Shown in pieces: positions 25,653 to 34,986 of a stretch of 61,733 nt of DNA. Below the pieces are notes generated by a model. The model was given only the letters and a program-made list of their open reading frames with translations. It searched no databases and had not been told where the DNA came from. The stretch covers positions 1-61,733 of the forward strand of contig CALUMG010000013.1 in assembly GCA_944321705.1 (NCBI GenBank). The letters are read 5' to 3'. How positions within the stretch are numbered: the first letter of the stretch is position 1; each line of letters opens with the position of its first letter. The position numbers and the translations under genes are program-made. This DNA is from an uncultured Muribaculaceae bacterium (GTDB taxonomy: Bacteria > Bacteroidota > Bacteroidia > Bacteroidales > Muribaculaceae).

Positions 25653-26786
25653 ATGGCTATCGAAATACGCGAAATTCCACCGGTAAAAAAGGAATTGCTG
25701 AAATTTGTTCACTATCCAATTGACAATCTTTACAAGAACAACAAATATTATGTTCCGGCACTTGTGCTGGATGAGGTGGGAACATTGACCCCTGAACAGA
25801 ATCCGGCTTTTGATTTTTGTGAAAGCGTGTATTACATGGCTTATAAAGACGGTAAGCCCGTAGGTCGTATAGCTGGCATAATAAATAATGCTGTAAATGA
25901 AAAGATGGGCGAAAAGGACTTGCGTTTCGGGTTTGTCGATTTCATAGACGACAAGGAAGTGAGCAGCAAGTTGTTTGACGCCGTTGAAAAGTGGGGAAAG
26001 GCACGAGGAATGAAGCGCATGGTAGGTCCTCTCGGATTTACCGACATGGATCCCGAAGGATTGCTTGTGGAAGGTTACGACCAGGTGGGCACAATGGCTA
26101 CAATCTATAATTATCCATACTATGTGGACCATATTGAAGCTTTGGGATTCAAGAAGGATAATGACTGGGTTGAATTTAAGATTTATGTGCCTAACGCCAT
26201 TCCTGAAAAGCATCAGAGGATAAGCGACATAATAAGTCGTAAATATGAATTACAGACAATCAAGTACACGAGTGCGAAAAAAATCGTGCGTGATTACGGT
26301 CAAGCCATTTTCAATCTTGTGAATGAAGCATATATGGATTTGTATGGATATTCTCCGCTGACGCCTAAGCAGATAGACCATTACATAAAGATGTATGTTC
26401 CGATATTGAGACTTGAGAACGTGTCGCTCATCATCGACAAGAACCGTGAACTTGTCGGGGTGGGAATAGCATTGCCTTCAATGTCGAAAGCGTTGATAAA
26501 CGGACGTGGTCGAATGTTCCCGACAGGATGGCTGCAATATCTTAAAGCTTTGAAAGGACGAAACAACGTGGTCGACTTGATGCTTGTGGCAATCAAGCCC
26601 GAATATCAAAGCAAAGGAGTCAATGCCTTGTTGTTTACCGACTTGATCCCATATTTCATAAAAAACGGATATGAATATGCCGAGAGCAATCCCGAACTTG
26701 AGGAGAACCAGAAAGTCCAGTCGCAATGGCAATATTTCAGAACCGAACAGCATAAGCGCAGAAGAGCTTACATAAAAGACATATAA
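25653..26786 (+). CDS. GNAT-like N-acetyltransferase, large two-part form
   Basis: A 377-residue cytoplasmic protein conserved in Bacteroidetes and usually annotated only as N-acetyltransferase or hypothetical. Two GNAT-like halves are visible. In the first, KPVGRIAGIINN is a beta-strand pair, followed by DFIDDKEVSSKLFDAVEKWGKARGMK. In the second, ELVGVGIALPSM and DLMLVAIKPEYQSKGVNALL form the acetyl-CoA binding segment (a Q/RxxGxN-type loop). Near the end, YAESNPELEENQKV is a family signature. The substrate is unknown. It has its own promoter and terminator. Confidence 0.8.
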   Translation: MAIEIREIPPVKKELLKFVHYPIDNLYKNNKYYVPALVLDEVGTLTPEQNPAFDFCESVYYMAYKDGKPVGRIAGIINNAVNEKMGEKDLRFGFVDFIDDKEVSSKLFDAVEKWGKARGMKRMVGPLGFTDMDPEGLLVEGYDQVGTMATIYNYPYYVDHIEALGFKKDNDWVEFKIYVPNAIPEKHQRISDIISRKYELQTIKYTSAKKIVRDYGQAIFNLVNEAYMDLYGYSPLTPKQIDHYIKMYVPILRLENVSLIIDKNRELVGVGIALPSMSKALINGRGRMFPTGWLQYLKALKGRNNVVDLMLVAIKPEYQSKGVNALLFTDLIPYFIKNGYEYAESNPELEENQKVQSQWQYFRTEQHKRRRAYIKDI

Positions 26787-26797
26787 TATGATAATAG

Positions 26798-26827
26798 ACA
26801 TCTCCGTTTGATAACGGGGATGTTTTT
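26798..26827 (+). terminator. Terminator after the GNAT-like gene
   Basis: ACATCTCCG pairs with CGGGGATGT (one mismatch) and is followed by TTTTTCATT. It covers the alternative start of the next ORF (26808), which supports the later start at 26853. Confidence 0.75.
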
Positions 26828-26852
26828 CATTAAGGGAAAAATTCAAGTTGAA

Positions 26853-27857
26853 ATGAGACACATTGTGATTGCAAGTATTGCCGGATTAGGTTTGTCGGTG
26901 ACATCCTGTTATTCCGACATACATTTTGAAGATCTTATGCCCGAGCCTATGCCTGTGATAAACGCTGTTGCTTCGACCGACACTGTCGTTTTGGCAAGCA
27001 TAAGCCGCACTTATGATGAAGCGGAAGAGGTTCATGATCTGTATGTTAAAGATGCCGATGTGGAATTAAACGTAAACAATGGAGAGTTTATAGAAAAGAT
27101 GTCGGCAGTGGAATTTGACACTGTTTCCAATACAAGAGTTCCTATTCATGTCATAGCCTATAAGTCAAGCTATCGGCCAAAAGTGGGAGACCGTTTGGAA
27201 ATAACGGCGACAACACCGTATGGTGTTGCCAAGGCAAGTGACCGAGTGCCTGAGCCTGTGTTGATACAAGGTGTTGAAACAAGTTTCAATTACAAGGTTG
27301 TTCCAGGAATCACCTTTGAAGGCAACACGATTGTATCTTATTACGATAAAGAGTGCGACGTGACTTTTCATGTGCGTTTCCATGATCCTGCCGGTGAGAA
27401 AAATTACTATCTTGTTAATGTTGTTTCGGCCGATGAAGGCTTTTACGGATATTCTTATTACATAGATTACGTCGACCAAGTGTTTTCGATGCAGAACCAA
27501 GACATAACCGACATAGGGTCGGACGGGATTAGGAACGAATGGGGCTGGACATTCAGCGACGAGACTATCGACGGACTCGACTATTCACTGGAATTAAGAG
27601 CTTCCGGCTTCTCGGTCAAAGAGAATCAAAGAAAATACAAGGCTGTCATTAGGTTGTATTCGGTTTCGGAAGATTATTATAAATACCTGCGTAGCGTCTT
27701 AAGGGACGAGCAGCGCGAAAATTCGTCGGTGGGCGACATTGGAATACTTGAACCGGTTAGGATATTTTCCAATGTAGATGGTGGAACCGGCATATTTGGT
27801 GCATACAGCATGGAAGAAACATTGGTGGATTTCAAAATAGAGAACAATGAAAACTAA
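26853..27857 (+). CDS. DUF4249 lipoprotein
   Basis: A 334-residue lipoprotein with lipobox SVTSC (Cys19). The body matches DUF4249: a beta-rich N-terminal half (PMPVINAVASTDTVVLASISRT, GDRLEITATTPYG) and a C-terminal part with YLVNVVSADE, FSDETIDG, LYSVSEDYYKYLRSV and a closing VRIFSNVDGGTGIFGAYS, the family's most conserved stretch. DUF4249 proteins pair with a TonB-dependent receptor in Bacteroidetes, and this gene overlaps such a receptor by 11 nt. It is probably a surface-exposed partner of that transporter. The substrate is unknown. Confidence 0.85.
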   Translation: MRHIVIASIAGLGLSVTSCYSDIHFEDLMPEPMPVINAVASTDTVVLASISRTYDEAEEVHDLYVKDADVELNVNNGEFIEKMSAVEFDTVSNTRVPIHVIAYKSSYRPKVGDRLEITATTPYGVAKASDRVPEPVLIQGVETSFNYKVVPGITFEGNTIVSYYDKECDVTFHVRFHDPAGEKNYYLVNVVSADEGFYGYSYYIDYVDQVFSMQNQDITDIGSDGIRNEWGWTFSDETIDGLDYSLELRASGFSVKENQRKYKAVIRLYSVSEDYYKYLRSVLRDEQRENSSVGDIGILEPVRIFSNVDGGTGIFGAYSMEETLVDFKIENNEN

Positions 27858-30069
27858 GATATTTGTGGCAGTCGCTACGATAATCTTGTCGACCGCTGTC
27901 ATGGCAAGCGGCCAAAATAATTATCTTCCCGCCGATTCTGTCGATTTCTTTGATGAAAATGTGGTTTTGCCTGAGTTGAAAGTTGCGGGCATCGGGTCGG
28001 GACGTTCAAATTCACAGTCGCTTGATGCGGGAGTTGTCATGCTTGACAAGGAACATTTGCTCAACATGCCCACGATGACAGGCGAGCCTGATATCATAAA
28101 AGCTTTTACCATGCAGCCTGGAGTTTCGGAGGGTGTGGAAGGTTTTTCGGGATTGTTTGTCAGAGGTGGAACAAACGACCAGAACTTGATTTTGCTTGAC
28201 GGCGTGCCATTGTATCAGATAAGCCATCTTGGGGGATTGTTCTCGTCGTTTAATGTGGAAATCGTTGATAATGCCACGTTCTACAAAGCAGCATTTCCGG
28301 CAATGTACGGAGGCCGGTTGTCGAGTGTGGTTGACATAACTACTCGTAAACCCGACTTCAAAGAGTATCATGGAGCTTTGTCGTTGGGATTGACATCGGG
28401 CATGGCTCATGTGACAGGTCCGATTTTCAAGGACAAGACAGCATTTGACGTTTCGGTCAGGCGTTCATGGTTTGACGTGTTGACGGCTCCTGCTCTTGCC
28501 ATATTGAACAAGATAAACGAGGATGACGGGAAGAAAACCATTGCACGATATGCATTTACCGACATAAATGCCCGAATAGATCATCGTTTCGGAGAAGGCA
28601 ATGTGTTGCGAGCAAATTTTTATTGGGGAAATGACTTGTTTAAATTCGGCAACGAGGAATTTTCGGCAAGCGAGGAAGAATCTGATTATCTTGAGCGACA
28701 TGAAGACAAATTGAGATGGGGAAACACTATGCTTTCCGTTTCGTGGGATTATCGCTACAATGATTACTTGAAATCGTCAATAACGGCTTCATATACGCGT
28801 TATAAGTCAAGATATCATAGGGAATCGCTTGAAAAAGACGAAGAAGGGGAGGAACAATCAGACCGAACCGACATAAATTCGGTTGATGACATCTCCTTGC
28901 ATGCTCGATGGAAATACTCGCGAAGAGACTATGATCTGCATTTCGGCGCTTTTTATGTTAATCATAATTTTTTGCCGTCATCGGTGGAATTTAATTCGTC
29001 ACAAATCCACAAGGCATTCAGGGGGTATCGCATTCATGCCAATGAAACCGGAGCTTATGCCGATTTCAAGTGGGAACCCGTGCATTGGTTTGGCATGGAT
29101 GCAGGTTTGAGGTTGTCAGCTATAGGGATATATGACAAGTGGAACGTGTCGTTGGAGCCAAGGTTTCTCGCACGGTTCACGCTTTTGCCTCGATTCAGTT
29201 TCAAGGTCAATTATGCAAGGATGCGGCAATTTGTCCAACAGGTGAGCGATAGTTACGTCAATCTGCCTACCGACAATTGGATGCCTATGGGCAAAGATTC
29301 CGGACCGTTGACAAGCGACCAAGTGGGCGGCGGATTCTATTACGACATGCCCGACATGGCATGGTCGTTTGCCATTGAGGGATATTACAAGTGGCTCGAC
29401 GGTGTGGCCGAGGTTAACGATGATTACACCTATGGCTATGACAAAATGCAAAACATAGAATATGGGGAAGGCAATGCTTACGGAGCAGAACTGACTGTCA
29501 CGCGAAACAGCGGACGGTTGACAGGCAGCTTGAGTTACGGGTTGATGTGGGCCAATCGTCGTATACCGGGAATAAACGACGGGAATTGGTATCCTGCCAA
29601 ATTTGACAATCGCCACAAGATAAACTTGGTGCTGAATTACAAGTTGAGCGAGCGCATAGAACTTAATGCATCGTGGGTGTATGCCACCGGGAACAGAATG
29701 ACGGTACCTATTGGAATGTATCAAGGCTTCCAAGACACTTATCTTCCCGGAAACATCGCTCCGCAACCTGGTGAAGATATTTATCACGGTTTAGGATTGA
29801 AATATTATGGCGGGCGTAATAATGTGAGGCTTCCCGGTTACCATCGTCTTGACGTGAGTGCGTCTTTCACCCGTCAATTGGGGAATGGAAGAAAAGGAGT
29901 GTGGCGCGTGGGCCTTTACAATGCTTATTGCCGGATGAACCCCATTGTGGTGCGTAGGCAGGAGATGACAGGTTTCAGCGACAATAAGGACAGGCCATGG
30001 GATGTTTATTACGAGACGTTTTCCATATTTCCGATAATTCCCAACGTATCTTACACATATTATTTCTGA
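27847..30069 (+). CDS. TonB-dependent receptor paired with DUF4249
   Basis: A 740-residue outer-membrane receptor. Signal peptide to about residue 22, then directly a plug domain (ADSVDFFDENVVLPELKVAG, LNMPTMTGEPDIIKAFTMQPGV, GLFVRGGTNDQNLILLDGVP, YGGRLSSVVDITTRKP). A barrel follows and ends VSYTYYF with the expected final Phe. It lacks the N-terminal carboxypeptidase-like domain that many receptors of this DUF4249-linked type have, so it is short for the group. The 11-nt overlap with the lipoprotein gene implies coupled synthesis. Substrate unknown. Confidence 0.88.
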   Translation: MKTKIFVAVATIILSTAVMASGQNNYLPADSVDFFDENVVLPELKVAGIGSGRSNSQSLDAGVVMLDKEHLLNMPTMTGEPDIIKAFTMQPGVSEGVEGFSGLFVRGGTNDQNLILLDGVPLYQISHLGGLFSSFNVEIVDNATFYKAAFPAMYGGRLSSVVDITTRKPDFKEYHGALSLGLTSGMAHVTGPIFKDKTAFDVSVRRSWFDVLTAPALAILNKINEDDGKKTIARYAFTDINARIDHRFGEGNVLRANFYWGNDLFKFGNEEFSASEEESDYLERHEDKLRWGNTMLSVSWDYRYNDYLKSSITASYTRYKSRYHRESLEKDEEGEEQSDRTDINSVDDISLHARWKYSRRDYDLHFGAFYVNHNFLPSSVEFNSSQIHKAFRGYRIHANETGAYADFKWEPVHWFGMDAGLRLSAIGIYDKWNVSLEPRFLARFTLLPRFSFKVNYARMRQFVQQVSDSYVNLPTDNWMPMGKDSGPLTSDQVGGGFYYDMPDMAWSFAIEGYYKWLDGVAEVNDDYTYGYDKMQNIEYGEGNAYGAELTVTRNSGRLTGSLSYGLMWANRRIPGINDGNWYPAKFDNRHKINLVLNYKLSERIELNASWVYATGNRMTVPIGMYQGFQDTYLPGNIAPQPGEDIYHGLGLKYYGGRNNVRLPGYHRLDVSASFTRQLGNGRKGVWRVGLYNAYCRMNPIVVRRQEMTGFSDNKDRPWDVYYETFSIFPIIPNVSYTYYF

Positions 30070-30172
30070 AATCTGTGCCAGTTCGGGAAATTGCCTTGGT
30101 GAGCAATAGTAAAAGTTGTGAAATTTGAACAATTACAAGTGGTTGTGAGGAGGATTGTGTGGTGATTTTTTG

Positions 30173-30180
30173 TACTTTTG
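30173..30180 (+). promoter_or_regulatory. -7 box of metG
   Basis: TACTTTTG fits TAnnTTTG and lies 22 nt before the ATG at 30203. A second near-match, TACTTTG, follows at once. The -33 element is unclear. Confidence 0.4.
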
Positions 30181-30202
30181 TACTTTGAATAAAAAGTATA
30201 AG

Positions 30203-32242
30203 ATGGAAAAGAAATTTGCGCGAACTCTTGTGACCACGGCATTGCCTTATGCCAATGGTCCGGTACATATAGGGCATCTTGCCGGAGTTTATGTGCCAGC
30301 TGACATATATACCCGTTATTTGCGTCTGAAAGGGGAAGACGTTATAATGATAGGCGGTAGCGATGAGCATGGCGTGCCTATCACCATAAAGGCTCGTGCC
30401 GAAGGCGTGTCGCCTCAAGATATCGTGGACCGTTACCACAACATAATCAAGAAATCGTTTGAAGAACTTGGCATTTCGTTTGACATATATTCACGTACGA
30501 CAAGCGAAATACATTGCAAGACGGCCAGTGACTTTTTCCGTAAATTGTATGACAAGGGAGAATTCATAGAAAAAACTTCCATGCAGTATTACGATGAAGA
30601 GGCTAAGCAATTCCTTGCCGACCGTTATATCGTTGGTACTTGTCCTCATTGCGGTTATGACAGGGCATACGGAGACCAATGCGAATCGTGCGGAACGTCG
30701 CTCAATGCCACCGACCTGGTCAATCCTCGTTCGGCAATCACAGGGAACAAGCCTGTGTTGAAAGAGACTAAGCATTGGTATTTACCACTTGACAAGTGGG
30801 AGCCGACTTTGCGTAAATGGATTCTTGAAGAGCATAAGGAATGGAAGCCAAATGTGTATGGGCAATGCAAATCTTGGCTTGACATGGGCTTGCAGCCGCG
30901 TGCGGTGAGCCGCGACCTTGATTGGGGAGTTCCTGTTCCGGTAGAAGGAGCCGAAGGCAAAGTGCTATATGTATGGTTTGACGCTCCGATAGGATATATT
31001 TCAAACACTAAGGAATTGCTTCCCGACACATGGGAAGATTACTGGAAGCGCAAAGACACGAGGATAATAAACTTCATCGGCAAGGACAATATCGTGTTCC
31101 ACTGCATCGTGTTCCCGGCAATGCTCATGGCCGAAGGTTCTTATCAATTGCCTGAAAATGTCCCTGCCAATGAGTTCCTTAACCTTGAAGGAGACAAGAT
31201 TTCGACTTCGCGCAACTGGGCTGTGTGGCTGCATGAATATCTTGAGGAATTTCCAGGCAAACAGGATGTGTTGCGTTACGTCTTGACGGCAAATGCTCCT
31301 GAAACGAAAGACAACGACTTTACATGGAAGGATTTCCAAGCAAGGAACAACAACGAACTCGTTGCAATACTTGGCAATTTTGTCAATCGTTCGCTTGTAC
31401 TTACCCATAAATACTTTGATGGTGTGATTCCTGCACTTGGAGAGCTGACCGATTATGATAAAGAGACTCTTGACGAGTTCAAGAATGTCAAGGAAACGCT
31501 TGGCAATGACATTGAGCATTTCCGTTTCCGTGACGCATTGAAAGATGCCATGAATCTTGCCCGCATAGGAAATAAATATCTTGCCGACACCGAGCCTTGG
31601 AAACTTGCCAAGACCGACATGGCGCGTGTGGCCACAATAATGAACATGGCATTGCAAATCACGGCCAATCTTGTCATAGCATTTGAGCCATTCTTGCCAT
31701 TCTCATCGAAGAAACTGCGTGGCATGCTGAATATGCCTGAAGTTGATTGGAGCAAGCTGGGCGGCATAGACATTCTTGCCGCAGGCAGCAAGGTTGAAAA
31801 GCCCGAATTGCTGTTCGAGAAAATAGAGGATTCGGTAGTTGAGGCTCAGATAGAAAAGTTGCATCGCACTCGCGAGGAGAATGCTATAAAGAATTTCAAA
31901 CCCGTGCCGGTGGCTGCTAACATTGCTTATGATGATTTTGCGAAAATCGACATCAGAGTAGGCAAGGTGGTAGAATGCAAAAAAGTGCCAAAGGCCGATA
32001 AGTTGCTTCAATTCAAGATTGACGATGGCATGGGAGGCCGTACAATCGTGAGCGGTATAGCCAAGTATTATGCACCGGAAGACTTGATAGGTAAGGAAGT
32101 ATGTTTTGTTGCCAATCTTGAACCTCGTAAGTTGAAAGGTGTGGAATCACAGGGCATGATTCTCAGCGCCGAGGATGCCGACGGACGCCTTGTGGTAATA
32201 GGCCCTCAAGGTGAAGTGAAGCCGGGTTGCCAGGTAAAATGA
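30203..32242 (+). CDS. metG: Methionyl-tRNA synthetase
   Basis: A 679-residue class I aminoacyl-tRNA synthetase that charges tRNA-Met. Signature 1 HIGH is at residues 22-25 (VHIGHLAG). The zinc knuckle CPHC...CESC spans residues 147-163. The KMSKS loop reads KISTS at 332-336, a common variant in this group. An anticodon-binding helical domain follows. The last 110 residues form the C-terminal EMAP-II/Trbp tRNA-binding domain ([20 protein letters not shown]), which also dimerises the enzyme. I start at ATG 30203 ([20 protein letters not shown]), because the longer frame from 30155 crosses the promoter. Confidence 0.97.
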   Translation: MEKKFARTLVTTALPYANGPVHIGHLAGVYVPADIYTRYLRLKGEDVIMIGGSDEHGVPITIKARAEGVSPQDIVDRYHNIIKKSFEELGISFDIYSRTTSEIHCKTASDFFRKLYDKGEFIEKTSMQYYDEEAKQFLADRYIVGTCPHCGYDRAYGDQCESCGTSLNATDLVNPRSAITGNKPVLKETKHWYLPLDKWEPTLRKWILEEHKEWKPNVYGQCKSWLDMGLQPRAVSRDLDWGVPVPVEGAEGKVLYVWFDAPIGYISNTKELLPDTWEDYWKRKDTRIINFIGKDNIVFHCIVFPAMLMAEGSYQLPENVPANEFLNLEGDKISTSRNWAVWLHEYLEEFPGKQDVLRYVLTANAPETKDNDFTWKDFQARNNNELVAILGNFVNRSLVLTHKYFDGVIPALGELTDYDKETLDEFKNVKETLGNDIEHFRFRDALKDAMNLARIGNKYLADTEPWKLAKTDMARVATIMNMALQITANLVIAFEPFLPFSSKKLRGMLNMPEVDWSKLGGIDILAAGSKVEKPELLFEKIEDSVVEAQIEKLHRTREENAIKNFKPVPVAANIAYDDFAKIDIRVGKVVECKKVPKADKLLQFKIDDGMGGRTIVSGIAKYYAPEDLIGKEVCFVANLEPRKLKGVESQGMILSAEDADGRLVVIGPQGEVKPGCQVK

Positions 32243-32264
32243 CAAGCAAACAAGCATTTTAATC

Positions 32265-33167
32265 ATGATAATATACCCAAAACCGTTGAAGGCAGGCGAC
32301 AAAGTGGCAATCTTGTCGCCTGCTTCTCATATAAAGGATGCCTTAGTGGACGGAGCTTGCAATGTGTTGGCACAATGGGGATTTGAACCTGTCGTATGCA
32401 ACCATTGCAAAGGAAGATGCGGAACTTATAGTGCATCATCGGAAGAACGCCTTGCCGACTTGACGTGGGCTTTGAATGAGCCTTCGGTAAGGGCTATAAT
32501 GTGTAGCCGTGGCGGATATGGAGCTGTCCATTTGCTACATGAATTGCATCATGACCTGTTGACCCGAGACCCGAAATGGCTTATTGGGTTCAGCGATATT
32601 TCGGCTTTGCATGCGACTTGGGTTCATGCCGGAATAGCAAGCATGCACGCCCCTATGGCCAAGCACCTTTGTGAATGCGGCCTTGACGACTGTTGTAACA
32701 AGGAAATGTTGAATGTGCTTATGGGCGGGAAACCGCAATATGAGATTGAAGCTCATGAATTCAATCGCCAAGGCGTTGTCAAGGGACAGCTCGTAGGCGG
32801 AAATCTCGCTGTGTTGAGCGGGCTTTTAGGCACACCATTTAATATCCTTGAAGCCGGGAAAATCCTCTTCATTGAAGATATTGGAGAGGATGTCTACAAG
32901 ATAGAAAGGATGCTTTATGCGTTACAACTTGGGGGCGTTTTAGAAAAATTGAAGGGGCTCATAGTTGGGCAGTTCACCGAGTATAAATCGCCTGACAGGA
33001 ACGGAGAGTCGATGTATGACATGATTAGGCGCATGGTAGCACCTTATGATTATCCTGTCGCATTTAATTTCCCGGTAGGTCATGTTGATGATAACAGGCC
33101 GATGATAGAAGGGGCCGATGTCGAGCTTAGCGTGACTTCTGGAAATACGACGTTGAAGTTTTTGTGA
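32265..33167 (+). CDS. LD-carboxypeptidase (peptidase family S66)
   Basis: A 300-residue serine peptidase that removes the terminal D-Ala from murein tetrapeptides during wall recycling. The nucleophile Ser110 lies in WLIGFSDISAL. The Glu and His partners are in LFIEDIGEDVYKIERML and FPVGHVDDNRP. CSRGGYGAVHLL upstream of the Ser is also a family mark. It has no signal peptide, so it is cytoplasmic like LdcA. It follows metG by 22 nt, probably on the same transcript. Confidence 0.92.
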   Translation: MIIYPKPLKAGDKVAILSPASHIKDALVDGACNVLAQWGFEPVVCNHCKGRCGTYSASSEERLADLTWALNEPSVRAIMCSRGGYGAVHLLHELHHDLLTRDPKWLIGFSDISALHATWVHAGIASMHAPMAKHLCECGLDDCCNKEMLNVLMGGKPQYEIEAHEFNRQGVVKGQLVGGNLAVLSGLLGTPFNILEAGKILFIEDIGEDVYKIERMLYALQLGGVLEKLKGLIVGQFTEYKSPDRNGESMYDMIRRMVAPYDYPVAFNFPVGHVDDNRPMIEGADVELSVTSGNTTLKFL

Positions 33168-33180
33168 ATGATATAAGATA

Positions 33181-33216
33181 CAACCGTGTGGGATGTATTG
33201 TCTCACACGATTGTTG
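33181..33216. terminator. Terminator hairpin between converging S66 and DUF2023 genes
   Basis: CAACCGTGTGGGA pairs imperfectly with TCTCACACGATTGTTG. There is no strong T run on either side, so termination strength is doubtful. Confidence 0.5.
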
Positions 33217-33233
33217 CTTTGGGAGAATTGTTG

Positions 33234-33581
33234 TCAACATTTGCTTTTTCGCCGGCAATAACGTTTGCATTGTACACATATATCATAACCAAGCATTGCC
33301 CCGAGGATAAAGTCTTCTTCGGGGGTCAGTTTGTTTAATGGTCTTGTAACCATCAATCTGATTGCATTTATGCAATCCTGATTACCGAAAAACAGGTTTA
33401 TTTTGTCATTTCCCACTGGTTGAATCAAGTAATCTATGTTTTGGCTTGATAGCCTCCGTGTTGTGAAGTCCTCATATTTTTTTTCGGCAGTGAAAAGTAC
33501 CATGCGGCGCACGCCTTTTTTGAACTCGTATATTTGGTTCAAGAATACTTGGACGATTTCGGGGTTTATGTTTGCGGTCAT
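33234..33581 (-). CDS. DUF2023 family protein
   Basis: A 115-residue cytoplasmic protein. It matches DUF2023 over its length: [20 protein letters not shown], then [19 protein letters not shown], then [25 protein letters not shown]. The end contains four cysteines (CVQCKRYC plus the terminal CRRKSKC), which could bind metal. DUF2023 genes sit directly after flavodoxin genes in Bacteroidetes, as here with a 37-nt gap. A role linked to flavodoxin is likely but not shown. Confidence 0.85.
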   Translation of the reverse strand: MTANINPEIVQVFLNQIYEFKKGVRRMVLFTAEKKYEDFTTRRLSSQNIDYLIQPVGNDKINLFFGNQDCINAIRLMVTRPLNKLTPEEDFILGAMLGYDICVQCKRYCRRKSKC

Positions 33582-33618
33582 GATGTTATATTTTATGGTG
33601 ATAGCTGGTTATTGTCGA

Positions 33619-34122
33619 TTATAACAAGCCTTTAATGGCATCAATCCATGAACTGATGCGGCGTTCGGTCTTGTCGCTTTCATTCACGTCGTCGATGGCA
33701 AGGCCGACGAAATTGTCGCCGACAATGGCATTTGACGAAGAGAAAGAGTAATCATCGGCAGGAACCTGCCCTATGAACGCACACCCTGTTCCTTTCAGGG
33801 AGTTGTATATTTCACCCATGCCGTCGCAAAAAGTGTCGCAATAAGACTCCGAGTCACCACAACCGAACAGTGCCACGGTTTTGCCTGAGAGATTGGCTGA
33901 TTTTACGATGTTTATGCCTTCATACCAATCATCTTGCATGTCCCCGACGCCCCAAGTGGAAGTGCCTAGAAGCAGATTATCGTAAGATTCTATTTGTGAT
34001 GCATTTGCATTGGCAATGTCAATCACATCGTTGTTGCTTATCCCAAGTTTTTTTGCTATCGACTTTGCAATTTCTTGGCAAGTTCCTGTCGATGAGCCAT
34101 AGAAAATTCCTGTTTTTTTCAT
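33619..34122 (-). CDS. fldA: Flavodoxin, long-chain type
   Basis: A 167-residue FMN electron carrier. The phosphate-binding loop GSSTGTCQEIAK is near the N-terminus. The isoalloxazine loops are STWGVGDMQDDW (with Trp) and GCGDSESYCDTFCDGM (with Tyr). The insertion after this loop marks the long-chain type. I begin at the second Met (34122), which gives the usual MKKTGIFYGSSTG start; ATG 34125 is equally possible. Flavodoxins replace ferredoxin in low iron and feed electrons to pyruvate oxidation and isoprenoid enzymes. It is coupled with the DUF2023 gene. Confidence 0.93.
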   Translation of the reverse strand: MKKTGIFYGSSTGTCQEIAKSIAKKLGISNNDVIDIANANASQIESYDNLLLGTSTWGVGDMQDDWYEGINIVKSANLSGKTVALFGCGDSESYCDTFCDGMGEIYNSLKGTGCAFIGQVPADDYSFSSSNAIVGDNFVGLAIDDVNESDKTERRISSWIDAIKGLL

Positions 34123-34242
34123 CATAACTTTATTTATGTTAACTACGTTTACAAAGTAAGTTACTTCATGAAAGACAGGAAATACCTAAAAATTAGTATT
34201 TTAATATGATTGTCCTCCCAATTAAGGGCGTAGGATATACTT

Positions 34243-34968
34243 TTACAGCCAGAGTTTAAAATCTTGCCGAGGCAACTTGTGGTCGAAAACGATTATGGCT
34301 ATTTTTTCATTTGAGAAGGTCATGCCATGTTCCATTGCCGCACGACAGCTATCCCACAATTGAGCCATTATCGCCGATGTGGCAATGTTGCGGATAATGG
34401 CAACTCCGTTGGCATCGTAGATGGCTGCGTGATTAAGAAATTCGTTTACTGTTTGGAATTCGTCATTGGTGATATTGTTGATTACGGCAAATATTCCGAA
34501 ATCGTTGTCGCATGATTCCCTGTATGTCTGGATGGCATCTGCAGCCGAATCGCACTGAGTGGTACGATTTTCATACTTCTCAAGGATGCGCATAGCCGTT
34601 TCATTATCTTTGACCGTGTTGTCGTAAAGTACGAGCCTGCTTTTGTGCGAAACGAGCATTGAGCTTGCTACTGCCACTCCGTAGCTGCTGCCAAGTTGCA
34701 GAATGGATGCAGGATTGTAAAAGTTGGTTATGCGGAACAGCAATGCCGCTTCCGAAAGCTGTATCGGCCTTGGCTTGAATCCGTGTTTTTCCTTGGTCTC
34801 TTCTATCACGGCCGAGCGCATGAGGTCGATATCCTCATAACTGTAATACATGCACTGTTCGTCGAGAACGGTTGTGACGAACTTGTAGGCAAACGGAGAG
34901 TGTATGCCAAAACCTTTACTTGCAGAATATCGGCTAAATGCCGAGCTAAGACGTTTTAACTTTCCCAA
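34243..34968 (-). CDS. Class I SAM-dependent methyltransferase-like protein
   Basis: A 241-residue protein with a likely Rossmann methyltransferase core. SILQLGSSYGVAVASSML (about residues 90-107) resembles the glycine-rich SAM loop, and RLVLYDN provides the acidic end of strand 2. The rest is weakly conserved; the position of a catalytic motif is unclear, so activity is not assured. The N-terminus starts MGKLKRLSSAFSRYSASKGFGIHSPF, a conserved opening of this Bacteroidales family. It lies 18 nt after the YfhO-like gene and is probably on its transcript. Confidence 0.72.
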   Translation of the reverse strand: MGKLKRLSSAFSRYSASKGFGIHSPFAYKFVTTVLDEQCMYYSYEDIDLMRSAVIEETKEKHGFKPRPIQLSEAALLFRITNFYNPASILQLGSSYGVAVASSMLVSHKSRLVLYDNTVKDNETAMRILEKYENRTTQCDSAADAIQTYRESCDNDFGIFAVINNITNDEFQTVNEFLNHAAIYDANGVAIIRNIATSAIMAQLWDSCRAAMEHGMTFSNEKIAIIVFDHKLPRQDFKLWL

Positions 34969-34986
34969 TTTGTGAGTAAAAGATAA

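Noticed and set aside
26808..26852. Upstream start of the DUF4249 protein
   Set aside because: This start lies inside the terminator of the preceding gene and would bury the lipoprotein signal sequence.
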